This document shows, in pieces, positions 1-7,561 of a stretch of DNA of 64,000 bases. Both the position numbers and the translations under genes were made by a program. The DNA comes from Halorientalis regularis (GTDB lineage Archaea > Halobacteriota > Halobacteria > Halobacteriales > Haloarculaceae): NCBI RefSeq assembly GCF_023698535.1, contig NZ_JALJCL010000017.1, forward strand, positions 1 to 64,000, in the 5' to 3' direction. The notes under the pieces were generated by a model. The model was given only the letters and a program-made list of their open reading frames with translations, was not told the DNA's origin and did no database searches. Every line of letters starts with the position of its first letter. The first letter of the stretch is position 1.

Positions 1-170
1 CGGGCAGCCACGCGACACGGGGTAAGAGCTGAACGCATCTAAGCTCGAAACCCACCTGGAAAAGAGATACCGCCGAGATCACTCGTAGAAGACGAGATCG
101 ATAGACTCGGGGTGTACGCGCCGAGGTGACGAGGCGTTTAGCCCGCGAGCACTAACCGATCGAAGCCACC
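1..170 (+). rRNA. 23S ribosomal RNA, 3' end (partial)
   Basis: The window opens inside the last domain of an archaeal large-subunit rRNA. The stretch with GGTAAGAGCTGAACGCATCT and the following TAAGCTCGAAACCCACCT is the conserved helix region near the 3' end of haloarchaeal 23S rRNA, and the GAGCACTAACCGATCG segment is close to its 3' terminus. The exact mature end cannot be fixed by eye and is placed approximately. The 5S gene follows on the same strand after about 165 bases, the usual order in a haloarchaeal rRNA operon. Confidence 0.93.
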
Positions 171-269
171 AATCATACCGCATTGAGACTCGATTCCACA
201 CGAGTCCAGGCGCTAACTGGATCGCACGTAACACACAGTCCGTCCCACCGAAAGACAAGCCTTTCACGC

Positions 270-293
270 CTCGAACGTCGAGAAACGTTCGAG
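270..293 (+). other. Hairpin in 23S-5S spacer
   Basis: CTCGAACGT (270-278) pairs perfectly with ACGTTCGAG (285-293) around a six-base loop. It lies in the transcribed spacer between 23S and 5S rRNA and probably helps fold or process the precursor. Its role is inferred from position only. Confidence 0.6.
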
Positions 294-296
294 ACA

Positions 297-334
297 CCGA
301 CACTGGAGAATCGCGGTTCGATTCCGCGAGTCGG
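297..334 (+). ncRNA. tRNA-like 5S rRNA 5'-processing element
   Basis: A T-arm mimic, TCGCGG (311-316) / CCGCGA (324-329) with the loop TTCGATT, is stacked directly on a five-pair acceptor-like helix, CCGAC (297-301) / GTCGG (330-334). It ends two bases before the start of 5S rRNA. In Haloferax, tRNase Z is known to recognise such a tRNA-like structure and cut the 5' end of 5S rRNA. The geometry here fits that model closely. It is not a tRNA gene, as D and anticodon arms are absent. Confidence 0.8.
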
Positions 335-336
335 CG

Positions 337-459
337 TTAAGGCGGCCACAGCGGCGGGGGTACACCCGTACCCATCCCGAACACGGAAGTTAAGCCCGCC
401 AGCGTTCCGGGGCCTACTTGAGTGCGCGAGCCTCTGGGAGACCCGGTTCGCCGCCTCCG
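337..459 (+). rRNA. 5S ribosomal RNA
   Basis: The sequence begins TTAAGGCGGCCACAGCGGCG and contains the conserved CCCATCCCGAACACGG loop B/C region and CCTCTGGGAGACCCGGTTCG near the 3' end, all hallmarks of haloarchaeal 5S rRNA. The 5' TTAAGGCGGC... and the 3' ...GCCGCCT pair to close helix I. The length of about 122 bases is normal. The mature 3' end is uncertain by a few bases. It is the last gene of the rRNA operon here, because a strong terminator follows within ten bases. Confidence 0.96.
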
Positions 460-466
460 TTCATTC

Positions 467-501
467 GACCCGCACCAGCATCGCGCTGGTGCGGGTCTTT
501 T
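467..501 (+). terminator. Hairpin-plus-T terminator of the rRNA operon
   Basis: A perfect 13-pair GC-rich stem (467-479 with 485-497) has a five-base loop and is followed by four T residues. The layout resembles an intrinsic terminator, which is less common in archaea than plain T-tracts. Its position directly after 5S rRNA supports termination of the operon. Confidence 0.85.
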
Positions 502-577
502 CATTTCGAACACCAACAGCGACAGCGGACGCTCGCTTTCGAACAGTTGGCAACCGTCCGGCCGTTGAAAGTTCACA

Positions 578-586
578 CATTTATTT
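578..586 (+). promoter_or_regulatory. TATA box of acyl-CoA dehydrogenase gene
   Basis: An AT-rich CATTTATTTG box lies about 28 bases before the ATG of the following gene. This spacing places transcription start at or next to the start codon, as in the leaderless transcripts common in haloarchaea. Confidence 0.55.
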
Positions 587-609
587 GCCGGTAGCCCCTG
601 GTAGGGTGC

Positions 610-1812
610 ATGTCATTCACTGACGAATCTGGGTTCGCGGAGTCGGAGACACACCGGATGATGCGGGAGACGGCGCGAGAGGTGGCCAGCGGGTACGGTG
701 ACGACTACTGGCGGGACGTGTCGGATGGCATGGAGCCGACGGAGTTCTGGCAGGACTGTGCGGACGCGGGCTTTCTCGGTGTCACGGTGCCCGAAGAGTA
801 CGGCGGGGAGGGAATGGGGATTTCGGAGCTGACGACGATCGTCGAGGAGTTGGTGGCTCACGGGAGCATGGGGGCGGAGATGCTGTTCGTGGTGAACGTG
901 GTTTTCGGTGCGGTGACACTGACGAATCACGGCTCCGAGACACAGAAAGAAGAGCTCTTGGAGCCGCTGGTGAACGGCGACCTGAACTTCTGTATGGCGC
1001 TGACGGAGCCGAACGCGGGGCACAACGCGCCGAACCTGGATACGTTCGCCGAGGAACAGGACGACGGGACCTTTCTGATCGACGGGAGCAAGCAGTGGAT
1101 CAGCGGGGTGGACACGGCGGACGAGATGCTGTTGGTGGCGCGCACGACGCCGAAAGACGAGGTGGCCAAGCGGACGCAGGGGATCACGCTCTTTCTGGCG
1201 GACCCACAGGACGAGAACATCGAGCGGCGGGAGCTGGACGTGGGGATCCCGACGCCGGAGAACCAGTACGAACTCTCTTTCGACGGGTACGAGGCGACCG
1301 AGGACGACATCATCGGAACGCGGGACATGGGGCTGTACCAGTTGTTCGACACGGTCAATCCCGAACGGTTGGTCGGTGCGGCGGGGGCAATCGGCGTCGG
1401 ACGCAACGCCATCGAGCGGGCGGTCGAGTACGCGAACGATCGTGTGGTGTTCGACGAACCAATCGGGGCTCACCAGGCGATCCAGCACCCGCTCGCGGAC
1501 GCGTACTCGAAGGTCGAGGCGGCGAAGCTGCTGGTGCAGAAGGCCTCGTGGCTGATGGACGAGACGGAGGGGACTGAGGACATGAAAAAGACGGCGGAGG
1601 TCTCGAACATGGCGAAACTCCGGGCGTCGGAGGCGGGTCACGAGGCGACGGACGTGGCGCTGCAGACGCACGGCGGCAACGGGTTCAGCCGTGATTACAT
1701 GATCGTCGAGATGTGGAAGGGGAGTCGTCTGGGGACGGTCGCACCGGGGTCGTCACAGATGATGCGCAATCACATCGCCGAGCACACGCTGGGACTGCCA
1801 CGCTCGTATTAG
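610..1812 (+). CDS. Acyl-CoA dehydrogenase
   Basis: A 400-residue protein with the whole acyl-CoA dehydrogenase fold: an N-terminal helical domain, the FAD-binding beta domain around residues 125-230 (CMALTEPNAGHNAP, KQWISG) and a C-terminal helical domain with the QTHGGNGFSRDY signature (352-363). It oxidises acyl-CoA at the alpha-beta bond and passes electrons to ETF in fatty-acid or branched-chain amino-acid breakdown. The usual C-terminal catalytic Glu (YEG motif) is replaced by WKG with Lys370. A Glu at 252 (PERLV) sits where isovaleryl-CoA dehydrogenase has its alternative base, so a branched-chain substrate is possible. It appears monocistronic with a leaderless promoter. Confidence 0.92.
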   Translation: MSFTDESGFAESETHRMMRETAREVASGYGDDYWRDVSDGMEPTEFWQDCADAGFLGVTVPEEYGGEGMGISELTTIVEELVAHGSMGAEMLFVVNVVFGAVTLTNHGSETQKEELLEPLVNGDLNFCMALTEPNAGHNAPNLDTFAEEQDDGTFLIDGSKQWISGVDTADEMLLVARTTPKDEVAKRTQGITLFLADPQDENIERRELDVGIPTPENQYELSFDGYEATEDDIIGTRDMGLYQLFDTVNPERLVGAAGAIGVGRNAIERAVEYANDRVVFDEPIGAHQAIQHPLADAYSKVEAAKLLVQKASWLMDETEGTEDMKKTAEVSNMAKLRASEAGHEATDVALQTHGGNGFSRDYMIVEMWKGSRLGTVAPGSSQMMRNHIAEHTLGLPRSY

Positions 1813-1853
1813 ACCGCTACGCTTAAACGCGGTTCTCGACTACTACCGACTGC

Positions 1854-1929
1854 GCCAAGGTGGCAGAGTCTGGCCGAACGCGTCCGCCTGCAGAGCGGAT
1901 CATCGCCGGTTCAAATCCGGCCCTTGGCT
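1854..1929 (+). tRNA. tRNA-Cys (GCA)
   Basis: The acceptor stem GCCAAGG (1854-1860) pairs with CCTTGGC (1922-1928), followed by discriminator T. The anticodon stem TCCGC/GCGGA encloses the loop CTGCAGA with anticodon GCA. The T arm is GCCGG-TTCAAAT-CCGGC. No intron is present. CCA is not encoded, as usual in haloarchaea. Degenerate copies of its 3' end follow directly. Confidence 0.96.
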
Positions 1930-2063
1930 TCTGTGTCGCGAACAATTCGTGAGCGACCAGAACCATCGGCCGTGATTTGAAGCAGGGAGCGGCTCTGGCG
2001 CGACCGGGGCTCAAATCCGGCCCGCGACTTCCTGCCGCTCGCAACTTCTGAGCCACCAGGACC
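1929..2063 (+). repeat. Post-tRNA-Cys repeat: hairpins plus copies of the tRNA T-arm
   Basis: Just after the tRNA comes a hairpin whose stem is TTCTG + GTCGC (1929-1939, one bulged T) with GCGAC + CAGAA (1953-1962) and a 13-base loop GAACAATTCGTGA. Next come an inverted partial copy of the T-arm (GATTTGAA, about 1973-1981), a spacer, and a direct copy GGGGCTCAAATCCGGCC (about 2005-2021). A second, decayed hairpin follows with TCCTG (2030-2034) pairing CAGGA (2057-2061). The same architecture with the same loop follows tRNA-Lys. No ORF with codon bias runs through it. Confidence 0.75.
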
Positions 2064-2144
2064 ATGGGTTGGGTGGTGGTAATACGAACGCACAGGCGAA
2101 CGTGTGCGCATCGTTTTTGTCGCTCCGTCACGTGTATACTTGTC

Positions 2145-2687
2145 ATGGCTGACAATGACGCACAAACGAGCACCGAAGAGTTCGAGCCGGCGGTCGAAGG
2201 TGAAGTTGCGGAGCCGGATTTCGCCCATCTCGCGGGTATCGTCGCGGACGGGTTGATCGGGGCCCTGGGTGGGTTGGTCGGGACGGCCGCGATGAGTATC
2301 GGGCTGTTCGTGGCGTCGTCGCTGGGGGCGTTCGACATGGCCTCGTTCGGTATCCTGGCGGACCTGACCGGGTTGGACGTGATCTTCCCGGCGAACGCCG
2401 TCGCGGTCGGCTTCCTGGTCTTTCTCGGCGGCGGGATGGTCACCTGGCCGCTGTTGTTCGCCGCGACGGCGGCGTACCTCCCTGGCGAGCGGTTCGCCAC
2501 GAAGGGGTTGCCCTACGGATTCGTCCTCTGGACGGGGTTCGTGCTGGCGTTCTCCCAGGGCGTCGGCGGCGGGGTGCTTACGCTTGCGCTCTACGCAGTG
2601 TTGACGCTGGTGAGCCACCTCGCGTACGGGTTCAGTCTCGGCGCTGTCTTCGACTACCTCTCGGACCGGCCCGAGACGCTGGTCTGA
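2145..2687 (+). CDS. Multi-pass membrane protein (DUF6789-like)
   Basis: A 180-residue protein with an acidic soluble N-terminus of about 30 residues and four predicted membrane segments. It includes a glycine-rich first segment (GALGGLVGTAAMSIGLFV) and a final segment ending near YGFSLGAVFDYLSD. The pattern resembles haloarchaeal DUF6789 proteins, of unknown function. The internal ATG is chosen over an upstream frame extension because the extension is not acidic and runs through tRNA-derived repeat sequence. It precedes the iron-related cluster on the same strand, but the 50-base gap does not prove a shared operon. Confidence 0.75.
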   Translation: MADNDAQTSTEEFEPAVEGEVAEPDFAHLAGIVADGLIGALGGLVGTAAMSIGLFVASSLGAFDMASFGILADLTGLDVIFPANAVAVGFLVFLGGGMVTWPLLFAATAAYLPGERFATKGLPYGFVLWTGFVLAFSQGVGGGVLTLALYAVLTLVSHLAYGFSLGAVFDYLSDRPETLV

Positions 2688-2737
2688 GCGGGCGACAGGG
2701 GAACCCCTAACTCCTCGCCGCCCGAACTCGGTCGTGA

Positions 2738-3805
2738 ATGCACAGGCGACGCCTGCTCACCCTCCTCGCCGGCGCTGGCACCGCTGGCTTCGCGGGCTGT
2801 AACCGACCGCGAACAGCGGGAACGTCGACCGAGAGGGGAGCCTGGACCGCGACTCCCTCGACTCCAACCGGATCGGCCGACGGCCGCGTGTACGTCCAGC
2901 CGTTCGTCGAGGAGATGGGGCGACTGGGGACGGCGACCGCCGGTCCCTGCCGTGTGGCGCTCCTGTACACGGTCCCCCACCGGTTCTGGACGGTGACGAA
3001 CGATCAGCGGTCGCTCGTCCCGAAGGGAAGTGGCGGCGGCTACCGCCTCCACCTGATGGCGGTCGTCTGGGACCCCAAGACAGGCGTTGCGATCCCGGAG
3101 ACGGGACTTTCGCTCGAACTCGAACGGGACGGGCGACTGGTCTCGGAGGAGGTTATCTACTCGATGCTCTCCCAGCGGATGGGCGTCCACTACGGGGGCA
3201 ACTTCACGCTCCCGGCCGACGGGGACTACCGCGCCCGGATCGACGTGGGTGCGCTCTCGATCCGCCGGACTGGCGCGTTCCGCGACCGCTTCGACGAGCT
3301 GGCGACCGCCGAGATCACGTTTCGGTTCACCGCGGGAGACCGCCGCGAAATCGGCACACACTCGATCCCCGAGGCCGGCGAGGGCGGGGCGGTCGCGCCG
3401 ATGGATGCCGCGTTCCCGCTCGGTCGAGCGCCCGAAATCGAGGCCATGCCGGGCACGCACCTCGGGACTGCCCGGAGCGGGGACGCGGTGTTCGGGGTCG
3501 TCCGGCTAGCCGATCCGCCCGCGGGCATCGCGGGTGACGGACCGTACCTCGCGGTGTCGGCCCGGACGCCGTACAACCGGCTCCTCGTCCCCGCGATGTC
3601 GCTGACGGCGTCGGCCGGCGCGTTCGACGGCGACCTCGTCCGGACGCTCGATCCCGACCTGGGGTATCACTACGGAGCGACGATCCCCTCGCTCGCGGAG
3701 GCCGACCGACTCCGCTTGACCGTCGCGATGCCGCCACAGATCGCCCGTCACGAGGGGTACGAACGCGCGTTTCTGGAGATGCCGCCGATGGAGCTGTCGA
3801 TCTGA
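2738..3805 (+). CDS. P19-type iron transport lipoprotein, copy 1
   Basis: A 355-residue exported protein. The N-terminus has a twin-arginine signal (RRRLL) and a lipobox ending at Cys21, so it should be a Tat-exported lipoprotein anchored outside the cell. The first domain (about 45-215) has the P19/Tp34 pattern PHRFW...LHLMAVVWDP...LSQRMGVHYG, related to periplasmic ferrous iron-binding proteins. A second domain (about 235-355, DUF7350-like) holds YNRLLVPAMSL and LDPDLGYHYGA. A paralogue with the same architecture lies two genes downstream. The stop is one base before the next ATG's neighbour, so the genes are co-transcribed. A role in iron uptake is inferred from family and neighbours. Confidence 0.82.
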   Translation: MHRRRLLTLLAGAGTAGFAGCNRPRTAGTSTERGAWTATPSTPTGSADGRVYVQPFVEEMGRLGTATAGPCRVALLYTVPHRFWTVTNDQRSLVPKGSGGGYRLHLMAVVWDPKTGVAIPETGLSLELERDGRLVSEEVIYSMLSQRMGVHYGGNFTLPADGDYRARIDVGALSIRRTGAFRDRFDELATAEITFRFTAGDRREIGTHSIPEAGEGGAVAPMDAAFPLGRAPEIEAMPGTHLGTARSGDAVFGVVRLADPPAGIAGDGPYLAVSARTPYNRLLVPAMSLTASAGAFDGDLVRTLDPDLGYHYGATIPSLAEADRLRLTVAMPPQIARHEGYERAFLEMPPMELSI

Positions 3806-3806
3806 G

Positions 3807-4739
3807 ATGCGCGCGAGCGTTCTCCTCGTCGGCTTGTTCGCTCTCGCCGTCGCGGGGGCCGGCCTCGCGGTCGCCCACGGGAACCACGCGACGGCGAACC
3901 CGCAGGTGTCGGCCAACGGCACCATCGTCGTGGAGGAGGCATTCCTCTCGACGGACGGGTACCTGGTCCTGCGGGCCGACGACAGCGGTGAGCCCGGACG
4001 GATCGTCGGTGCCCGGCCACTCGACCGGGGTCGCCACCGCGGCGTCACCGTTCGGGCCGACGGCGCGTTCTGGGCGAACACGAGTGGCGACGTGACGCTG
4101 TGGGCGGTGTTGCACACCGACGCCGCGGCGGGGGACGACTTCGACCCGGCCGCGGACAGCATGCTCAGCTGGTTCGGCGGCCCGGCCGGCCAGCGCTTCC
4201 CGGTCGCACGGGGGGAGCGACCCGTTTCGGTCGTCACCCGTGGGGCTGGCGCGCTCGAAAACGGAACGCTTCCGGTCGTCGCGGCGACGCTCCCCGAGAG
4301 CGGCGCCCTCGTCGTCCACACGGCCGAGAACGGGACGCTCGGCAGACCACTCGGGTCCCGCGCGCTCTCGGCGGGCCGACACACGAACGTCCGCGTGCCC
4401 GTGAATACCACCGGACTCGACGAGCGCGCGGTCGTCGCGGTCACCGTCCACGTCGACGACGGCGACGGTCGGTTCGAATCGGGGAACGATTCGATTGTTC
4501 GCGTCGCGGGCGAACCGGTCGCCAGTCGATACGAGCGACCCCCCGACGGGCGCGACCCGATTCGCGTGAATACGCCGACGCCCGCCGATTCGGGCGGGGA
4601 TAGCAAGACTGTCGGCCGGACGCCCACGACCGACGCGCCCGTCGGCACCGCGGCGGACGGTGCGGGCCCGGGAATCCGGGGCGTCGCGCTCGCGGCCGTC
4701 GTGATCGCTGCGTGGCTGGCCTGTCGCAAGGGTGTGTGA
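3807..4739 (+). CDS. Exported DUF7282-like protein
   Basis: A 310-residue protein with a cleavable signal peptide (1-22, hydrophobic ending AHG), two repeats of a beta-rich domain (about 30-130 and 150-230) with the TIVVEEAFLSTDGYLV pattern typical of DUF7282, a Thr/Pro/Asp-rich stalk, and a C-terminal hydrophobic segment ending in a short basic tail (ACRKGV). This suggests a cell-surface protein anchored at its C-terminus. It sits between two P19-type iron lipoproteins with one-base spacing from the first. No catalytic residues are recognisable, and a role in metal handling is only suggested by context. Confidence 0.72.
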   Translation: MRASVLLVGLFALAVAGAGLAVAHGNHATANPQVSANGTIVVEEAFLSTDGYLVLRADDSGEPGRIVGARPLDRGRHRGVTVRADGAFWANTSGDVTLWAVLHTDAAAGDDFDPAADSMLSWFGGPAGQRFPVARGERPVSVVTRGAGALENGTLPVVAATLPESGALVVHTAENGTLGRPLGSRALSAGRHTNVRVPVNTTGLDERAVVAVTVHVDDGDGRFESGNDSIVRVAGEPVASRYERPPDGRDPIRVNTPTPADSGGDSKTVGRTPTTDAPVGTAADGAGPGIRGVALAAVVIAAWLACRKGV

Positions 4740-4792
4740 CCCGGTGCCGTGAACCGGAACGGGCTTTTGTGTCGGATGCCTACTGTCCGGCG

Positions 4793-5839
4793 ATGAACAG
4801 ACGTGCTGTCCTCCGGGCGGGGGCCGGACTGGTCGGCGCGGGGATCGTCGGGGGGTGTCTCCAGACGGAGTCGCGGTCGGTTCGGTCGCCGCCGCTGGCC
4901 GAGAATCGCCCTGACGCTGTCTACTACCCGACCCACTCCGAAGGGATGAAGATGGTCGGGTCGACGACTGCGGGCGAGTACGAGACCGCCGCGATGTACA
5001 GCTACCCCCACCGGTTCTGGGAGGTCACGGGGTCGGACACGAACCTGAAAAAACTCGACGGGAGCACGGCGATGCACTTCATGGCCGTCGTCTGGGACCC
5101 CGAGACGAAGACGGTCCTGCCAAACGCCAGTCTGACCGTCGAACTCACGAAAGACGGATCGCTGGCAGACCAGACCAACATGTACGCGATGCTGTCCCAG
5201 CCGATGGGACTGCACTACGGCAACAACCTCGAGGGGAACGGCGACGGTACCTACACCGCCAGCATCGACATCGGCTCCGTTCCGGAAGACCGCGTTCGCC
5301 GATCCGGTGACTTCCAGGGCCGGTTCACCGAACCGGAGACGGCCGAGATCGAGTTCGAGTACAGCGAGAGCGCCCGCGACGACCTCCCCTATCAGGAGTA
5401 CGACGACGCGGGCAAACGTGCCGCCCTGAAGCCGATGGACACGATGGCGCCAAGCGCGACCGTCCCGCCCAACGGCGAGTTGCCGGGCGAGGTCCGCGGA
5501 ACGGCCACGAGCGGCGACGCCGTGTTCGTCGTCACGGTGCAGGACACGGTGCCCGCGGGCATCGAGGGCGACGGGCAGTACCTGGCGGTGTTCGCGCACA
5601 CGCCGTACAACCGGATGGTCCTGCCGTCGATGACGCTGTCCGGGGCGCTGGCCGGCGACTCGCTGGCCCTCGAATCGACGCTCGACCCCGACCTGGGGTA
5701 TCACTACGGCGCGGCCGTCTCCGAGGTGGCCGACGGCGCCACTCTCTCGATCACGGTCGACACGCCGCCCCAGTTGGCCCGCCACGAGGGCTACGAAATG
5801 GCCTTCCTGACGATGCCCGACATGGAGGTGCAACTCTGA
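4793..5839 (+). CDS. P19-type iron transport lipoprotein, copy 2
   Basis: A 348-residue paralogue of the gene at 2738. Twin arginines at 3-4 and a lipobox ending at Cys22 mark a Tat lipoprotein. The P19 domain keeps PHRFWEVTGSD, HFMAVVWDPETK and LSQPMGLHYGNN. The C-terminal DUF7350-like domain has YNRMVLPSMTL and DLGYHYGAAV. The ATG at 4793 is preferred to an in-frame upstream start because it begins the signal peptide directly. Its stop overlaps the start of the next gene (TGATG), indicating translational coupling to the Dyp-like peroxidase, which mirrors the partner logic of bacterial EfeO/EfeB. Confidence 0.85.
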   Translation: MNRRAVLRAGAGLVGAGIVGGCLQTESRSVRSPPLAENRPDAVYYPTHSEGMKMVGSTTAGEYETAAMYSYPHRFWEVTGSDTNLKKLDGSTAMHFMAVVWDPETKTVLPNASLTVELTKDGSLADQTNMYAMLSQPMGLHYGNNLEGNGDGTYTASIDIGSVPEDRVRRSGDFQGRFTEPETAEIEFEYSESARDDLPYQEYDDAGKRAALKPMDTMAPSATVPPNGELPGEVRGTATSGDAVFVVTVQDTVPAGIEGDGQYLAVFAHTPYNRMVLPSMTLSGALAGDSLALESTLDPDLGYHYGAAVSEVADGATLSITVDTPPQLARHEGYEMAFLTMPDMEVQL

Positions 5840-7146
5840 TGGACCTCGACGAGTCACTGCCACGCCGGCAGTTCATGAAAGCCGCCGTCGCGGTGGGTGG
5901 GGCGAGCGCCTTGAGCGCCTGCCTCGGGCGAGCACCGCGGGCCGGCGAGCCAGTCCCCGAGGGCGTCTCCGACATCTCGACACTCCCCCAGCGACAGCAC
6001 GCCTGGAACGACCGCGTGCGCGTGGACGCCGACGGCAACGTCCACCTGCCCCGCCACCAGGCGTTTCTCTACCTGACCGTCGACGCCGACGGGCCGCCCG
6101 GCGAGGACGCCCGCGAGACCGTCGCGGCGGCCCTGCGAACGCTGGATCGCGCCTACGAGCGGAGCAACGAGGGGCTGGTCTACTCGCTCGCGTACTCGCC
6201 AGCCTATTTCGAGCGGTTCGAGGAATCCCTGCCCGACAGCGTCGACTTGCCCGAACCCCGGCGGCTCTCGGGCTTCGAGAACCCCACGTTCGACACGCAG
6301 GACGCTCTGCTCCACCTGGCCAGCGACCGCGCGGACGTGGTGCTCGAGGCCGAAGAAGCCATGTTCGGCGATCGGAGCGAGGCCAACGGGGTCGCCGTCG
6401 ACGCGACACTCGGCGATGCCCTGACCGTCGACGACCGCCGGACGGGCTTCATCGGCGCGGGGCTGCCCGCCGAGCGCCAGGCCCAGGGCGGCGAGCCGAT
6501 CAGCGGCATCCCCGACTCCCTGCCGGTGCCCGAGCAGTCGCCGCTGTTCATGGGTTTCGAGGCTGGCTTCGCGGGGAACCAGGCCACCGAGGACTACGTC
6601 ACGATCCGTGAGGGTCCCTTCGCCGACGGGACGACCAAACACGTCGCGAACCTCCGCCAGCGACTCGGCGACTGGTACGACGAACAGAGCTTCGAGGAAC
6701 GCGTCATGGAGATGTTCAGCCCGAGCCACGCCGAGCAAGGTCTCGTCGAGGGCGTCGGCGACAACCTCGGTGCCGACAGCGGCATCGACCAGTTCCTCGA
6801 CCCCGAGACCATCGAGCAGTCGATCGGTGACCACGGTCGGGTCGGGCACGCACAGAAGGCCGCCCGCGCGAACCGTGACGAGGACGGCAACGTCCGCATC
6901 CTCCGGCGACACGTCGAATCGACCGACGACGACGTGGCGAGCCTCCACTTCCCGTCGCTCCAGCGCCGACTCTCTACGTTCGAGGACGTTCGGGAGGCCA
7001 TGAACGGCGACGACCTCACCGACAACCCGGCGATCCGACAGCGGGTCAACAACGGCATCCTCGAGTACATCTTCGTCCAGAACCGCGGGAACTTCCTGGT
7101 GCCGCCGCGGCGCCACCGCGCGCTCCCGACGCCGCGACCCGCCTGA
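5839..7146 (+). CDS. Dyp-peroxidase-like Tat lipoprotein (DUF7405-like)
   Basis: A 435-residue protein with a twin-arginine signal (RRQFMK) and lipobox ending at Cys28. The body resembles Dyp-type heme peroxidases. The segment HAQKAARANRDEDG followed by VRILRRH matches the HIRxANPR...RILRR region of EfeB-like enzymes, where the His is the proximal heme ligand. GFEAGFAGNQATED lies where the family carries its substrate-side loop. It overlaps the upstream P19 gene by one base. EfeB relatives oxidise ferrous iron or strip iron from heme, so this may be the oxidase of the cluster. A canonical GxxDG motif is not obvious, so the peroxidase activity is inferred. Confidence 0.72.
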   Translation: MDLDESLPRRQFMKAAVAVGGASALSACLGRAPRAGEPVPEGVSDISTLPQRQHAWNDRVRVDADGNVHLPRHQAFLYLTVDADGPPGEDARETVAAALRTLDRAYERSNEGLVYSLAYSPAYFERFEESLPDSVDLPEPRRLSGFENPTFDTQDALLHLASDRADVVLEAEEAMFGDRSEANGVAVDATLGDALTVDDRRTGFIGAGLPAERQAQGGEPISGIPDSLPVPEQSPLFMGFEAGFAGNQATEDYVTIREGPFADGTTKHVANLRQRLGDWYDEQSFEERVMEMFSPSHAEQGLVEGVGDNLGADSGIDQFLDPETIEQSIGDHGRVGHAQKAARANRDEDGNVRILRRHVESTDDDVASLHFPSLQRRLSTFEDVREAMNGDDLTDNPAIRQRVNNGILEYIFVQNRGNFLVPPRRHRALPTPRPA

Positions 7147-7244
7147 TTCGGTCGTCACGTCATCCGCTCCCCGTGCCGACTCCGTGCGGGATGGTAACAC
7201 TGCAGTCGTGCGGTTTAGGGCCGTTCAGCCCCTACTGGATAGCG

Positions 7245-7490
7245 ATGCGGAAAGACGAATTCCTGTACCTCCACCAGTTGCTCGCCGCGGCACAGCGGAC
7301 GCTGGCGGCGCGGGGCGTGACTGACGTGGACGAGACTGCGGAGACGGTGTCGCCGATGGCGGCCCACGCGTCGAAGGCGGACCACGAGCGGGCCGTGATG
7401 GCGCTGGCGGCGACGCTGGCGACGGCGACGGTCGACGAGTCAGATGCGGCACAGAACGCGCGTGACCGGCCGCGACAGGCGCCGAACTGA
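7245..7490 (+). CDS. UPF0058 family protein
   Basis: An 81-residue protein beginning MRKDEFLYLHQLLAAAQRT, the typical N-terminus of the archaeal UPF0058 family. It is helical with conserved His residues (HQLL, HASKADHERAV) that may bind metal. Function is unknown. The ATG at 7245 matches the family start. The longer frame upstream is not conserved in type. It stands alone between two unrelated genes. Confidence 0.85.
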   Translation: MRKDEFLYLHQLLAAAQRTLAARGVTDVDETAETVSPMAAHASKADHERAVMALAATLATATVDESDAAQNARDRPRQAPN

Positions 7491-7561
7491 TCGGAACCGG
7501 CCGGTGACGGTCTCGCTGGCGAAAAGTAACGATTAAAAGCTGTCCTCCCCAGCCTCGAAGT

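Noticed and set aside
1968-2025. A second tRNA-Cys gene
   Set aside because: Only the T-arm and part of the acceptor are copied. There is no anticodon or D arm, and the 5' acceptor strand is missing.
3506-5863. A 785-codon open frame antisense to the iron lipoprotein genes
   Set aside because: It is antisense to genes with clear domains and signal peptides. Its composition is Arg/Pro/His-rich, typical of shadows in GC-rich DNA. No start site or family motif was seen.
5854-7200. A 448-codon open frame opposite the Dyp-like gene
   Set aside because: It is a shadow of a gene with a Tat signal and peroxidase motifs. The antisense product has no recognisable fold and lacks a ribosome-binding site.
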